Below are positions 44,171 through 55,279 of a stretch of DNA of 64,000 nucleotides, one piece after another. Origin of the DNA: JAJDOD01 sp039024895 (GTDB taxonomy: Bacteria > Pseudomonadota > Alphaproteobacteria > Rhodobacterales > Rhodobacteraceae); assembly GCA_039024895.1 (NCBI GenBank), contig JBCCPJ010000007.1:1-64000 (forward strand), given 5' to 3'. The notes beneath the pieces were generated by a model. It did no database searches and had not been told where the DNA came from. It saw nothing but the letters and a program-made list of their open reading frames with translations. Every line of letters starts with the position of its first letter. Position 1 is the stretch's first letter. A program made the translations under genes and the position numbers.

Positions 44171-44776
44171 CTATTGCGAAACGCGCAAAGTGACATTGAT
44201 ACGCCCACCGCGTTCAAGCAATGTGCTCGACTTATACCGAATGCGATCAATGCCGTGATAGGCTAAGCGCGATGCACCGGTCAGAACGACAACATCGCCA
44301 GAGGCGAGCCAGATGCTCTTCGTCGGCTCGCGACGGTTTAGGCCGCCCACCCGGAACTGAGCATCATCGCCGAGCGAAATAGACACGACAGGCCAATCCG
44401 TGTTGGCCTCGTCCTGGTCCCTGTGAAGACCCATGCGAGCCCCTTCCTGGTAGAAGTTGACCAAACACGAATCCGGCGGTTGCGCGACCCCGGCAACCGC
44501 GTCCCATATGCTCAAAAGCGATGACGGAATGTCCGGCCAGGCCGTACCGTTCGGTTGCGCGTCGGCATAATCATAACCCGACCTGTCCGACATCCACACA
44601 TGCGCGCCAGCACCTGTCATGCGCACACTCATTTTGCTCCCGCCGGGCGTCTCGTATTGTTGAAAGGGCGCAGCCTTTACCAGCTCTCGCAGCTCCAAAA
44701 CCAAACCCTCCTGCGCTTGGCGATCAAGCAAGGTCTTCCACACTTTGGTTCCCTGAAAATCCAGCGTCTCCGTCAT
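44171..44776 (-). CDS. alkB: Alpha-ketoglutarate-dependent DNA repair dioxygenase AlkB
   Basis: AlkB removes alkyl groups from DNA bases using iron, oxygen and 2-oxoglutarate. In the 201-residue chain the iron ligands are His118 and Asp120 (GLHRDQD) and His174 (LAYHGIDR). Arg192 and Arg198 lie in GGRINVTLRVS, the 2-oxoglutarate/substrate site. NFYQEGARMG precedes the first ligand. It is convergent with the permease gene and divergent from dnaK. Confidence 0.93.
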   Translation of the reverse strand: MTETLDFQGTKVWKTLLDRQAQEGLVLELRELVKAAPFQQYETPGGSKMSVRMTGAGAHVWMSDRSGYDYADAQPNGTAWPDIPSSLLSIWDAVAGVAQPPDSCLVNFYQEGARMGLHRDQDEANTDWPVVSISLGDDAQFRVGGLNRREPTKSIWLASGDVVVLTGASRLAYHGIDRIRYKSSTLLERGGRINVTLRVSQ

Positions 44777-44823
44777 AATTTGAGACTTGCCTCAATAATG
44801 GGAAAAATCCATGGCCAGAGTCG

Positions 44824-44852
44824 CTTGCAGGCGCAAAGACCCCTCCCTATAT
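44824..44852 (+). promoter_or_regulatory. RpoH (sigma-32)-like promoter of dnaK
   Basis: CTTGCA (44824-44829) and CCCTATAT (44845-44852) are 15 bases apart, matching the CTTGAA...CCCCATNT heat-shock pattern with small deviations. It lies about 115 bases upstream of the dnaK ATG, leaving a leader of about 105 bases with hairpins. Confidence 0.6.
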
Positions 44853-44861
44853 ACCCCACGA

Positions 44862-44889
44862 AGCCGTGAACGGCTCCTTGGAGAGCCGT
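44862..44889 (+). promoter_or_regulatory. Mutually exclusive hairpins in the dnaK leader
   Basis: AGCCG-TGAA-CGGCT (44862-44875) and ACGGCTC-CTTGGA-GAGCCGT (44870-44889) share the middle ACGGCT, so only one can form at a time. They lie at the start of the predicted dnaK mRNA, before the ribosome site near 44953. A role in transcript stability or temperature response is possible but not shown. Confidence 0.45.
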
Positions 44890-44965
44890 CATTAACCTTG
44901 GGATCGGGTCTAGGTGCCGTAACGGGCTGCGACCCAGAACATCGCCTTAGAAGAGGAAACTGAGC

Positions 44966-46885
<1,920 letters not shown>

Positions 46886-46903
46886 GGCCGCTGGACGCAA
46901 TCC

Positions 46904-46925
46904 GGACCGGCCGCAAGGCCGGTTC
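46904..46925 (+). other. dnaK-dnaJ intercistronic hairpin
   Basis: ACCGGCC-GCAA-GGCCGGT (46906-46923) is a perfect 7-bp stem with a GNRA loop, extended by a G-U and a G-C pair to nine. It lies 19 bases after the dnaK stop and has no T-run. It probably slows 3' decay of dnaK mRNA or lowers dnaJ expression, giving more DnaK than DnaJ. Confidence 0.6.
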
Positions 46926-46950
46926 ATGCGTTCAAAAGGGGATATAAGCG

Positions 46951-48102
46951 ATGTCAAAGCGCGACTATTACGAGGTTCTTGGAATCTCGAAAGGTGCTGG
47001 CGCCGACGAGATCAAGAAAGCGTATCGCCAAAAAGCGAAAGAACTTCATCCTGATCGGAACTCCGATAATCCTAACGCAGAAGCCCAGTTCAAAGAAGCG
47101 AACGAGGCCTACGAAGTTCTAAAGGATGCCGAAAAGAAAGCGGCCTATGACCGGTTTGGTCACGCTGCCTTCGAAGGTGGCATGGGCGGTGGGCCGCGTA
47201 GCGGCGGCGGTTTCCAGGGGCAGGGCGATTTTGCCAGCGCTTTTTCGGACGTGTTCGATGACTTGTTCGGCGACATCATGGGCGGCCGCCGTGGCGGCGG
47301 TGGCGGACGACGCGCCGTACGCGGTTCCGACTTGCGCTACAATCTTCGCGTGTCATTGGAAGATGCCTATCAAGGGCTGCAAAAGACGATCCAGGTGCCG
47401 ACCGCAGTCATGTGCGACACCTGCAACGGGACCGGCGCGGAAGGCGGGTCAGAGCCTACAACCTGTCCCACGTGTTCGGGGATGGGCAAGGTTCGCGCAA
47501 GCCAAGGCTTCTTCACCGTCGAGAAAACCTGTCCGACTTGCGGTGGTCTTGGTCAGATCATCCAAAATCCCTGCAAAACCTGCAGCGGCGCCGGACGGAT
47601 CGAGAAGGACCGCTCGCTCAGCGTCAATATTCCGGCAGGTGTTGAAACCGGTACCCGCATTAGGCTCGCAGGCGAAGGCGAAGCGGGATTGCGGGGTGGT
47701 CCATCAGGCGATCTCTACATCTTCATCGAAGTGACGGAACACGCCCTTTTCCAGCGGGACGGAAACGTCCTGTTCTGCCGCGTACCAGTCTCAATGACCG
47801 CCGCCGCAATCGGAGGCGACATTGAAGTGCCGACGATTGATGGCGGCCGCAGCCGGGTGAAGGTCCCCGCTGGTAGCCAGTCGGGCCGACAGATGCGCCT
47901 GCGTGGAAAAGGCATGCCGTCCCTTAGGGGCGGTGGCTCAGGTGACATGCTCATTGAGCTTGCCGTGGAGACACCGGTGAACCTGACGAGCAAGCAAAAA
48001 GAGCTACTCCTTGAGTTCGAAAAACTCAGCGAAGAGAACAACCCCGAGAGCTCAGGCTTTCTCAAGAAGATGAAATCCTTTTGGGAAGGCATGAAAAGCT
48101 AA
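46951..48102 (+). CDS. dnaJ: Co-chaperone DnaJ (Hsp40)
   Basis: DnaJ has 383 residues. The J domain carries the HPD motif (KELHPDRNSDN, about residues 29-39), followed by a Gly/Phe region, four zinc-binding CxxCxGxG repeats (about 150-210, for example CDTCNGTG, CPTCSGMG, CPTCGGLG, CKTCSGAG) and the C-terminal substrate domains. It stimulates DnaK ATPase. It lies in the dnaK operon. Confidence 0.98.
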   Translation: MSKRDYYEVLGISKGAGADEIKKAYRQKAKELHPDRNSDNPNAEAQFKEANEAYEVLKDAEKKAAYDRFGHAAFEGGMGGGPRSGGGFQGQGDFASAFSDVFDDLFGDIMGGRRGGGGGRRAVRGSDLRYNLRVSLEDAYQGLQKTIQVPTAVMCDTCNGTGAEGGSEPTTCPTCSGMGKVRASQGFFTVEKTCPTCGGLGQIIQNPCKTCSGAGRIEKDRSLSVNIPAGVETGTRIRLAGEGEAGLRGGPSGDLYIFIEVTEHALFQRDGNVLFCRVPVSMTAAAIGGDIEVPTIDGGRSRVKVPAGSQSGRQMRLRGKGMPSLRGGGSGDMLIELAVETPVNLTSKQKELLLEFEKLSEENNPESSGFLKKMKSFWEGMKS

Positions 48103-48260
48103 GTCTGTTCCTGATCCAGTGACAATGGTGCAGCGTGAGCTGCATCACCCCTTAAAGGCGTATCAATTAGCCCGAAAAAAGCTGCAATTTTTGCCAAATG
48201 CGGTGAAATATGGTCTTAAAGCGTGGTGTAGTGTGTTTTTGACCTGACGAGTGCCACCCC

Positions 48261-48875
48261 ATGTCCCCAATTGATCGTCTTGCCTCCCGAACTCAGGCTT
48301 TCCAAGTCCTCGGCGTTTCGGGATCGCCTACAAAATCAGACATCCGGAAGGCCTACCGAAATCTGGCCTTTGAGAAGCATCCAGATCAGCACCCAGAGTG
48401 CGGCGCCGAATTTTCCCGCATCACCGAAGCGTATCGCTACATCTGCGAACATGCGGACGAGCTGGGCATTACCGATGCGCCGGACCCGGAAGAGGTCTCC
48501 AATGTAAGTGCGGCACCAAGGCGTGTATCTCGCCCGACGATCACACCGACGGAGCAGGAATTCGACGCAAAGATCATGTCGGAATGTGAAGCTTATCTCG
48601 AGGAATGTGAGTTCGACGGCGCCGCACATATCGCTTCGGCGGTTTACCGTAAGGGTCGTAATCTTACCTACTACGTGAAGACACCCGTCACTAAAGGCAA
48701 AAATGCCGTTGTGCTGCCGACGGGTATGTTGGTGGACTCCCGTAAGACGCTGCCACGTTTGGTGGTTTTCGACCATAGCGATGCGCAAACTGGCTTCTTC
48801 GAGATGCCAAGTGAAACCTGTGAAGAGCATTTCCCCGGTGCGCGCCAAATTCAGGTCCGGTTTGCCAGCGCTTAA
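48261..48875 (+). CDS. J-domain protein with unassigned C-terminal domain
   Basis: This 204-residue protein has a short J domain at the N-terminus (AFQVLGVSGSPTKSDIRKAY, HPD in FEKHPDQHPECG). A C-terminal part of about 100 residues without zinc repeats follows (LEECEFDGAAHIASAVYRKG, KNAVVLPTGMLVDSRKTLPR). It follows dnaJ after 158 bases and probably recruits DnaK to a specific client. That C-terminal region is not a family I recognise. Confidence 0.8.
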   Translation: MSPIDRLASRTQAFQVLGVSGSPTKSDIRKAYRNLAFEKHPDQHPECGAEFSRITEAYRYICEHADELGITDAPDPEEVSNVSAAPRRVSRPTITPTEQEFDAKIMSECEAYLEECEFDGAAHIASAVYRKGRNLTYYVKTPVTKGKNAVVLPTGMLVDSRKTLPRLVVFDHSDAQTGFFEMPSETCEEHFPGARQIQVRFASA

Positions 48876-49050
48876 CCCGGGATTAACCTCAATATTGAAT
48901 TGTCTGGCCTACATCGGACGAGTTGGCCTTTGACAAGGCAGTGTTGGAGTTGTTCGCGGGGACGGAGCAGAATGTTCCCACCGATTTGACGGTTCGCCGA
49001 AAAGCGGCTCCGCGAACAATTATCCGCCAAAACCCGCATACCGGAACGCT

Positions 49051-50541
49051 TCAGGGGTCCACCTCCTGCGGCTTGATCCAGACTTCAACCCGCCTGTTTA
49101 CCCGCCCTCCCCATGGCGCATCATCGCATGCCATGGGCATGAGTTCTCCAAACGCGGCGACATCCAAGGCAACCTCGGTTTCAGGCAAACGCGCTGACAC
49201 GGCACGACGCACGGACCGTGCCCGACGCTCTGAAAGACGCAAATTTGCATCCGGATCACCGATACCGTCAGAGAAGCCGACAAATATGATGTCCTGGCCA
49301 TCAAACAAACCATCAGAAATAGCATCGGCCAAACGCTGTACGTTGGATGTGGATTGAGGGTCCAAAGTGCTTTCCCCGTCTCGAAATCTGAAGGTGAGCG
49401 TCAGACGTTCACCGCCTAAAAGCACGCCAATCATATCGCGCACTTCTGCGACGCGCTCCGGATCGTCACCGGCTGAGAGAACCGCGCTCGCGATCCTGTC
49501 ACCCTGTTGTTCAAAGCCGATCCGCCCGATAGCCTGATCCACAAACCCCGTGGCTCTGATAATCGGCTGCACTGCAGCGCTCCGGGAAAACGCAATGAGA
49601 TCACGCACCACTTTGGGGTGATCTGCGCCTACGCTGTTCAGAAAAACAGGCTGTGTCAGAGGATAGTCTTCCGCGCGAAGCGTATCGCGCGTGGCTGGCG
49701 TCGCAAGCCCGCAAGAGCCGCTCACAATGAGCGGGACCGCATTCCCCAGGGAGGAATATGGCACCAAACCGATTGCCGCCGAGTTTCGAGCGACCGTGTC
49801 CGCCAGTTGTGAAACGCTTGGGTGAGTTTCCAAATTCGACGGCAGGGTATCGAGACCGAAAACACTCGGATCAACCTCCAAGCTGGAAGGGACATGCACA
49901 GAAACCGGCACAGACGGCCCGCCTAGACGCGCCCACGAAGCGCCTTCGCCACTCAAAAGATAACTCAACTGCGATAGCGTCACCATCGCGCGTGGATTGT
50001 CTGGCGCGACAGCGGGCACGAGCGCATCGAGTGCGACCACATCGTGACGCATGTCGCTCTCACTTTCGTCGAACGACAAGCCAAGGGTCAGCTCACCATC
50101 ACGAAGGCCTTTTCGCGTGTCCTCCAGCGACAGGGCCTTCACCTCAAAGATGGCAACCAGACGCGACGTCTCACGCTCCCTGAGTTCCCAGATCACATGT
50201 TCGTCCGCGTGGAACAGGCGCACGCTGTTCCAGGATCGGGCATCGGCGAAGACTTCCAGGAGGGCCGGAAAAAGGCGATGAACCAGTTCCTCATTCCCGC
50301 CCACTGTGGCCCGTACGATTAAGTCGGTCGGATCAGGGCACCCGGCACCACTACACGTCAACGCCCCGGCGTCCACTGTGACTGGACCAAATGCCGTATC
50401 GATCCTGTAGAGTTCCCCATCCCGCGAGATGAGTGTCCCTTCGATCTGCAAGGTGCCTTCAGCATCGGACAAGCGCACAGGTTCCGCCGAAAGAGGCAGC
50501 GCAATGAGGATCGCGAACGAAAGAGGCAGCAAAAGGTACAT
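49051..50541 (-). CDS. OmpA-family protein with periplasmic substrate-binding (PstS-like) domain
   Basis: This 496-residue exported protein (signal MYLLLPLSFAILIALPLSA) combines a PBP/PstS-like domain with a C-terminal OmpA peptidoglycan-binding domain. The PBP-like part (about residues 190-345) includes RNSAAIGLVPYSSLG and YPLTQPVFLN; the OmpA part (about 375-490) includes GFSDGIGDPDANLRLSERRA and NRRVEVW. It may anchor a periplasmic sensor or binding function to the wall. It lies 20 bases downstream of another exported protein gene. Confidence 0.8.
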   Translation of the reverse strand: MYLLLPLSFAILIALPLSAEPVRLSDAEGTLQIEGTLISRDGELYRIDTAFGPVTVDAGALTCSGAGCPDPTDLIVRATVGGNEELVHRLFPALLEVFADARSWNSVRLFHADEHVIWELRERETSRLVAIFEVKALSLEDTRKGLRDGELTLGLSFDESESDMRHDVVALDALVPAVAPDNPRAMVTLSQLSYLLSGEGASWARLGGPSVPVSVHVPSSLEVDPSVFGLDTLPSNLETHPSVSQLADTVARNSAAIGLVPYSSLGNAVPLIVSGSCGLATPATRDTLRAEDYPLTQPVFLNSVGADHPKVVRDLIAFSRSAAVQPIIRATGFVDQAIGRIGFEQQGDRIASAVLSAGDDPERVAEVRDMIGVLLGGERLTLTFRFRDGESTLDPQSTSNVQRLADAISDGLFDGQDIIFVGFSDGIGDPDANLRLSERRARSVRRAVSARLPETEVALDVAAFGELMPMACDDAPWGGRVNRRVEVWIKPQEVDP

Positions 50542-50561
50542 TTTAAGCAGCAGCGGTTGGT

Positions 50562-51434
50562 TCAGCGCCCCGCCAATCTCACGTCATGAAACAGGTGTTT
50601 GAGGCGCACAATCTCGCCTGCACGGTCGCAGCCCGGCATTGCATAGGCAATCTCTGTTGGGCGAAGTCGGCCAAGATAACCGGTTTGATATGCTTTGGCG
50701 AACACATCCCGGTTACAATTGTCGGATGTCACGGTGCCTTCGACGGATAGTCGGACGGTACCCGTCCCGTTAGCTGGGAGCATCGGTGCGCTTAGAATTT
50801 CAAAAGCGGACCCAGTACCATTCCCGACTTGCACGGAAGAGGCGAGCGGCGGAAGGTCGGCTGGATCTGATCGCGCAATACCCTCGGCCTGCCCTTCTTG
50901 TTCTGCACGTATCGCGAATGTCTGCGCCCCGCGCCAGCTAAGGACGAACACTTTAGACACTGAAGACCGCTTGGGCGAGAGTGTTTCTTCCAAGGCATAC
51001 GGCCCCACCTGCACGGCAACATGCGCCTTATCCCCGATAATCGGCAGACGTTGCTCCCAGTGCCCTCGAGCGCTTAGCGTGACATCTGCGACCAACCCAT
51101 TGAATTCCAGGGTGGCGTACTCGTTAGCGTGGCAGGGTGCGTCAAGCGTCGCGTGGAGAAATCCGATTGGCGTTACTGCCAAAGCCAAATTTGGCTGGCA
51201 GGAACCACGCCGTTCCGCCAACGTTTCCAGTGTTCGATCTTTCAAGACCGGAGGTTTCGCCAGTTCAACCGAATGGTCCGGCAGAGAAGGAACGACGATT
51301 TCCACCGGTAAAGCGGGTGCGCTTAGCGATGCGTCCGCTTCAGGCTGTCGCCCTTGACCGACAAAGAGCGCCACTGCCAATACGGCGACGCAACCCGCTG
51401 CGTGCCGGTTGTAAAGGGACCAAGACATTTTCAT
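50562..51434 (-). CDS. Exported protein of unknown function
   Basis: No family is recognised. The 290-residue product has an N-terminal membrane segment (GCVAVLAVALFVGQG), a proline-rich spacer and a beta-rich remainder with conserved-looking cysteines (RGSCQPNL, LDAPCHANE, SDNCNRD, AMPGCDRAG), possibly paired in the periplasm. It is immediately upstream of the OmpA/PBP gene, same strand, and probably co-transcribed with it. Confidence 0.7.
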   Translation of the reverse strand: MKMSWSLYNRHAAGCVAVLAVALFVGQGRQPEADASLSAPALPVEIVVPSLPDHSVELAKPPVLKDRTLETLAERRGSCQPNLALAVTPIGFLHATLDAPCHANEYATLEFNGLVADVTLSARGHWEQRLPIIGDKAHVAVQVGPYALEETLSPKRSSVSKVFVLSWRGAQTFAIRAEQEGQAEGIARSDPADLPPLASSVQVGNGTGSAFEILSAPMLPANGTGTVRLSVEGTVTSDNCNRDVFAKAYQTGYLGRLRPTEIAYAMPGCDRAGEIVRLKHLFHDVRLAGR

Positions 51435-51500
51435 ACTCTGCCTGCCGAGCCTGTGTGCGCCACCGTGTATTGCCCACCGACGTAAAGAAAGTGCTGCAAA

Positions 51501-51519
51501 ATGCCGATGATCTCGGCAT
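51501..51519 (-). terminator. Probable secA terminator
   Basis: ATGCCGA-GATCA-TCGGCAT on the minus strand is a 7-bp stem followed by TTTTGC, 29 bases after the secA stop codon. It is weak but correctly placed between secA and the next minus-strand gene. Confidence 0.5.
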
Positions 51520-51547
51520 CACTTCAGCGATGGGTGCGGCGCTTAGG

Positions 51548-54244
51548 TCACAAAGCGCCGTGGCAGTGCTTGAACTTCTTCCCGGAACCGCAAGGACATG
51601 GGTCGTTTCGACCGGGATTGCCCCAGGTCGTCCGATCAGTAGGTTGGAAGCCTGCGGCGCGCGCCTCTTCTGTTGGCTCTGGCAGAGCAGCTTCCTGTGC
51701 TGCGCTCGCAGCCATTTGTTGCTGCGCCGCAACCTGCTGAAGCATCGCCTGCTGCTCTTCTTCGGTAAGCGGGCGGATATGCGCGAGTTTCTCTGTCACA
51801 TCCGAACGCAGACTGTTGAGCAAGCTTTCGAACAGGGCGAATGCTTCCGACTTGTACTCATTTACCGGGTCCCGCTGCGCATAGGCACGGAAGCCAATGA
51901 CCGAGCGAAGATGCTCAAGCGTCAGGATATGTTCACGCCACTTGCTATCCATGGTTTGCAGCAACACCTGCTTCTCGATATTGCGCATCGGCTCGGCGCC
52001 AAACGTATCCGACTTGGCCTGCATGAATTCATCGGTCTTTTCGTACAGGCGCTCGCGAATGTCCTGGTCATCCACACCTTCTTCGTCGCCCCATTCGACA
52101 ATCGGCAATGAGACCCCGAGCTTTTCTTCCACAGTGACCTTCAGACCTTCGGTATCCCACTGATCTGCATAGGATTTTGGTGGGATATAGCCATCAACGA
52201 GTTCATCAATCATTTCGTGGCGCATGTCTTGCACCACATCCTGTAAGTCGTCCGACTCCATCACTTCCATACGCTGACCAAAAATGACCTTCCGCTGGTC
52301 ATTCATGACGTCATCCATTTTGAGGAGTTGCTTCCGGATATCGAAGTTACGGCCTTCGACCTTAGCCTGGGCCCGCTCAAGCGACTTATTCACCCATGGA
52401 TGCTGAATGGCCTCACCTTCTTGCATCCCCAGTTTGGAAAGCACGCTGTCCAGCCGCTCCGATCCGAAGATGCGCATCAAGTCATCCTCGAGCGACAGGA
52501 AGAATGCGGAGCGGCCCGGATCGCCTTGACGACCGGAGCGACCGCGAAGCTGGTTGTCGATGCGTCTGCTCTCATGCCGCTCGGTCCCAAGAACGAACAA
52601 ACCGCCAGACGCCAGAACCTTTTCTTTATCCCCGGCGACCTCCGCTTCGATACGGGCGCGCACTTCGTCGGGATCGGCCTCAGGGTCAGCGGCCAAGGCC
52701 TCAAGCACATGCATTTCAACGTTGCCGCCAAGCTGAATATCAGTACCGCGCCCGGCCATATTGGTCGCAATCGTCACGGCACCGGGCTTGCCCGCATCCG
52801 CCACGATCTGCGCCTCTTGCTCGTGATGCCGCGCATTCAGAACCTTATGGGGTATGTCCTCCTTCTTGAGCATCTCGGAAAGAGATTCCGACCGCTCGAT
52901 CGAGGTCGTGCCCACAAGAACTGGTTGCGCTTTTGCATTCGCCTCGCGAATTTCCTTCACGATGCCCGCAAATTTCTCTTCCGCCGTCCGAAAAATCTGA
53001 TCGTCCTGATCGTCTCTCGCAATAGGCTTGTTTGTCGGTATCTCCATGACACCGAGGCCGTAAATCTCCTGAAATTCATCAGCCTCTGTCGACGCCGTGC
53101 CGGTCATGCCCGCAAGCTTGTCATAAAGCCGGAAATAGTTCTGAAAGGTCACCGACGCCAGTGTGATATTCTCGGGCTGAATAGGGACGCCTTCTTTGGC
53201 TTCAATCGCCTGATGGAGGCCTTCGGACAAACGACGACCAGCCATCATGCGCCCGGTAAATTCATCAATCAGCACAACTTCATTGTTGCGCACAATGTAA
53301 TCCTTGTCCTTGGAAAAAAGTTTGTGAGCACGTAAGCCTTGGTTCACATGATGCACAATCGTGGTTGATTCCGGATCGTAAAGCGTTTGACCTTCCGGCA
53401 GGAGACCCGTTTCCAGAAGCCGCGCTTCAAGGAACTCGTTACCCTCATCCGTATAGGTCACGTTCCGGGTTTTCTCATCGAGCGTAAAGTGCTCGTCCTG
53501 CACTTCCGGAATGATCTTATCGATTGTCATGTAGAGCTCTGAGCGATCCTGCGAAGGGCCGGAGATAATCAACGGCGTTCGCGCTTCGTCCACTAGTATC
53601 GAATCCACCTCGTCCACAATGGCATAGAAGTGACCGCGCTGGTTCATATCTTCCAGCGAGGATTTCATATTGTCGCGCAAATAGTCGAAACCAAGCTCGT
53701 TATTCGTGGCATAGGTGATGTCGCACTGATACGCCGACTTCTTCTCGGCCTCATCCTGTCCCGGATAGATGACACCCGTTGTCATCCCCAGCGCCGCGTA
53801 AACTTTCCCCATCCAACCGGCATCTCGCTTGGCCAAGTAGTCGTTAACGGTCACGATATGCACGTTTCCGCCCGTCAGGGCGTTCAAATAGGCCGGAAAG
53901 GTCGCGACCAGGGTCTTACCTTCCCCGGTTTTCATTTCCGCAATGTTGCCGCGATGCAAAAACGTGCCGCCAATCAGCTGGACATCAAACGCGCGCAGCC
54001 CAAGCGCGCGTTTCGCACCTTCGCGGCAATTGGCAAAAGCTTCCGGCAAAAGGTCATCGGGCGTTTCGCCCTTGGTAAGGCGTTCTTTGAATTCTTCGGT
54101 CTTCGCAATCAAACCTTCATCCGACAGAGCCTCAAACTCGGGCTCAAGCGCGTTGATCTTGTCCACAAGCGGCTGCAGGGCTTTGACCTGACGATCATTC
54201 GCCGTGCCAAAAACCTTCTTCGCGATCGATCCCAATCCGAGCAT
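51548..54244 (-). CDS. secA: Preprotein translocase ATPase SecA
   Basis: SecA has 898 residues. Walker A is MKTGEGKTLVATFPAYLNAL (about residues 101-120). The DEAD-like motif is VDEVDSILVDEARTPLI, NMAGRGTDIQLGG is motif VI of helicase domain 2, and the C-terminus holds the zinc/SecB-binding CPCGSGKKFKHCHG. It drives protein export through SecYEG. It is divergent from the PPIase gene. Confidence 0.98.
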   Translation of the reverse strand: MLGLGSIAKKVFGTANDRQVKALQPLVDKINALEPEFEALSDEGLIAKTEEFKERLTKGETPDDLLPEAFANCREGAKRALGLRAFDVQLIGGTFLHRGNIAEMKTGEGKTLVATFPAYLNALTGGNVHIVTVNDYLAKRDAGWMGKVYAALGMTTGVIYPGQDEAEKKSAYQCDITYATNNELGFDYLRDNMKSSLEDMNQRGHFYAIVDEVDSILVDEARTPLIISGPSQDRSELYMTIDKIIPEVQDEHFTLDEKTRNVTYTDEGNEFLEARLLETGLLPEGQTLYDPESTTIVHHVNQGLRAHKLFSKDKDYIVRNNEVVLIDEFTGRMMAGRRLSEGLHQAIEAKEGVPIQPENITLASVTFQNYFRLYDKLAGMTGTASTEADEFQEIYGLGVMEIPTNKPIARDDQDDQIFRTAEEKFAGIVKEIREANAKAQPVLVGTTSIERSESLSEMLKKEDIPHKVLNARHHEQEAQIVADAGKPGAVTIATNMAGRGTDIQLGGNVEMHVLEALAADPEADPDEVRARIEAEVAGDKEKVLASGGLFVLGTERHESRRIDNQLRGRSGRQGDPGRSAFFLSLEDDLMRIFGSERLDSVLSKLGMQEGEAIQHPWVNKSLERAQAKVEGRNFDIRKQLLKMDDVMNDQRKVIFGQRMEVMESDDLQDVVQDMRHEMIDELVDGYIPPKSYADQWDTEGLKVTVEEKLGVSLPIVEWGDEEGVDDQDIRERLYEKTDEFMQAKSDTFGAEPMRNIEKQVLLQTMDSKWREHILTLEHLRSVIGFRAYAQRDPVNEYKSEAFALFESLLNSLRSDVTEKLAHIRPLTEEEQQAMLQQVAAQQQMAASAAQEAALPEPTEEARAAGFQPTDRTTWGNPGRNDPCPCGSGKKFKHCHGAL

Positions 54245-54422
54245 TCAAATAGCCTTCTTGCGCATAGCTGACGCGGATGTGTGAGGGGATGCGCTTGCCC
54301 GTGCCTCTGGCCCGCCATAGAAGGACAAAGCGGGGGCCGCTTCGCCATCGAGTGGGATGTAAGGGGCGGGTATCTGAGTGTCAACGTCGCCGAAAATGCG
54401 CGGCATCGAATGAGGTAAAGAA

Positions 54423-55274
54423 ATGACTTTCAAATCCGGTTTATCGATTGCCGCCGCGATCTTCGCATTTGGCCTTCCAATCAGCGCGACAGCAGATGGC
54501 CATATCTCCGCCGACACCGTCGTTGCTACTGTGAATGGGCAGGACATTACGCTGGCGCATATGCTCGTCCTCCGGCAGCGCCTGCCGCAACAATACCAGC
54601 AGTTGCCGCCCGATGTGTTGTTTAACGGCATTCTCGACCAATTGGTGCAGCAAACCCTGCTTGCCGAACAATCTGATGGGCTCTCTACCGCCTCACAAGC
54701 GACGCTGGACAACGAAATGCGCGCCCTCAGCGCCACGGAGGAAATTCGCAGCTTGGTTGAGACAGCCGTCACGGATGCGGCCATTCAAGAAGCCTATGAA
54801 GCTACCTATGGCGATGTTGAGCCGGAAAACGAGTTTAACGCGTCCCATATTCTCGTGGAGACCGAAGAAGAAGCTGTCGCTCTTGTGACAGAGTTGGAAG
54901 CCGGCGCGGATTTTGCTGAGCTTGCCATGGAGAAATCAACAGGTCCATCTGGCCCAAGGGGAGGCGAGCTGGGCTGGTTTGGCGCAGGCGCTATGGTCGC
55001 ACCTTTTGAAGAAGCTGTAGTCGCTCTGGAAGTTGGCACAATCTCCGCACCCGTTGAAACGCAATTCGGCTGGCATGTCATCAAGCTCAACGAAACGCGG
55101 CTCAAGGATGCGCCAGCGTTGGAACAGGTGCGAGGCGAGTTGGTTGGGAGCCTGGAAGAAGAAGCCGTTCAGGCACGGATCAGCGAATTGATCGACACGG
55201 CGGATATCACGCGCATGACAGTTGAAGAGATCGATCCATCGCTCCTGAATGACATGTCTCTAATTGAAAACTGA
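54423..55274 (+). CDS. Parvulin-type peptidyl-prolyl cis-trans isomerase
   Basis: This 283-residue periplasmic folding factor has a signal peptide (SGLSIAAAIFAFGLPISATA), an N-terminal SurA/PrsA-like helical part and a parvulin domain at about residues 135-230. NASHILVETEEEA, FAELAMEKSTGPSGPRGGEL and TQFGWHVIKLNE are standard parvulin motifs. GAGGT precedes the ATG, and argJ follows after 5 bases. Placement opposite secA suits an exported-protein folding role. Confidence 0.92.
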   Translation: MTFKSGLSIAAAIFAFGLPISATADGHISADTVVATVNGQDITLAHMLVLRQRLPQQYQQLPPDVLFNGILDQLVQQTLLAEQSDGLSTASQATLDNEMRALSATEEIRSLVETAVTDAAIQEAYEATYGDVEPENEFNASHILVETEEEAVALVTELEAGADFAELAMEKSTGPSGPRGGELGWFGAGAMVAPFEEAVVALEVGTISAPVETQFGWHVIKLNETRLKDAPALEQVRGELVGSLEEEAVQARISELIDTADITRMTVEEIDPSLLNDMSLIEN

Positions 55275-55279
55275 CACAC

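Noticed and set aside
48950..49019. Inverted repeat TTGTTCGCGG...CCGCGAACAA between the J-domain gene and the OmpA gene
   Set aside because: The 10-base arms are 50 bases apart with no T-run; it could be a weak bidirectional terminator, but the support is too thin to call.
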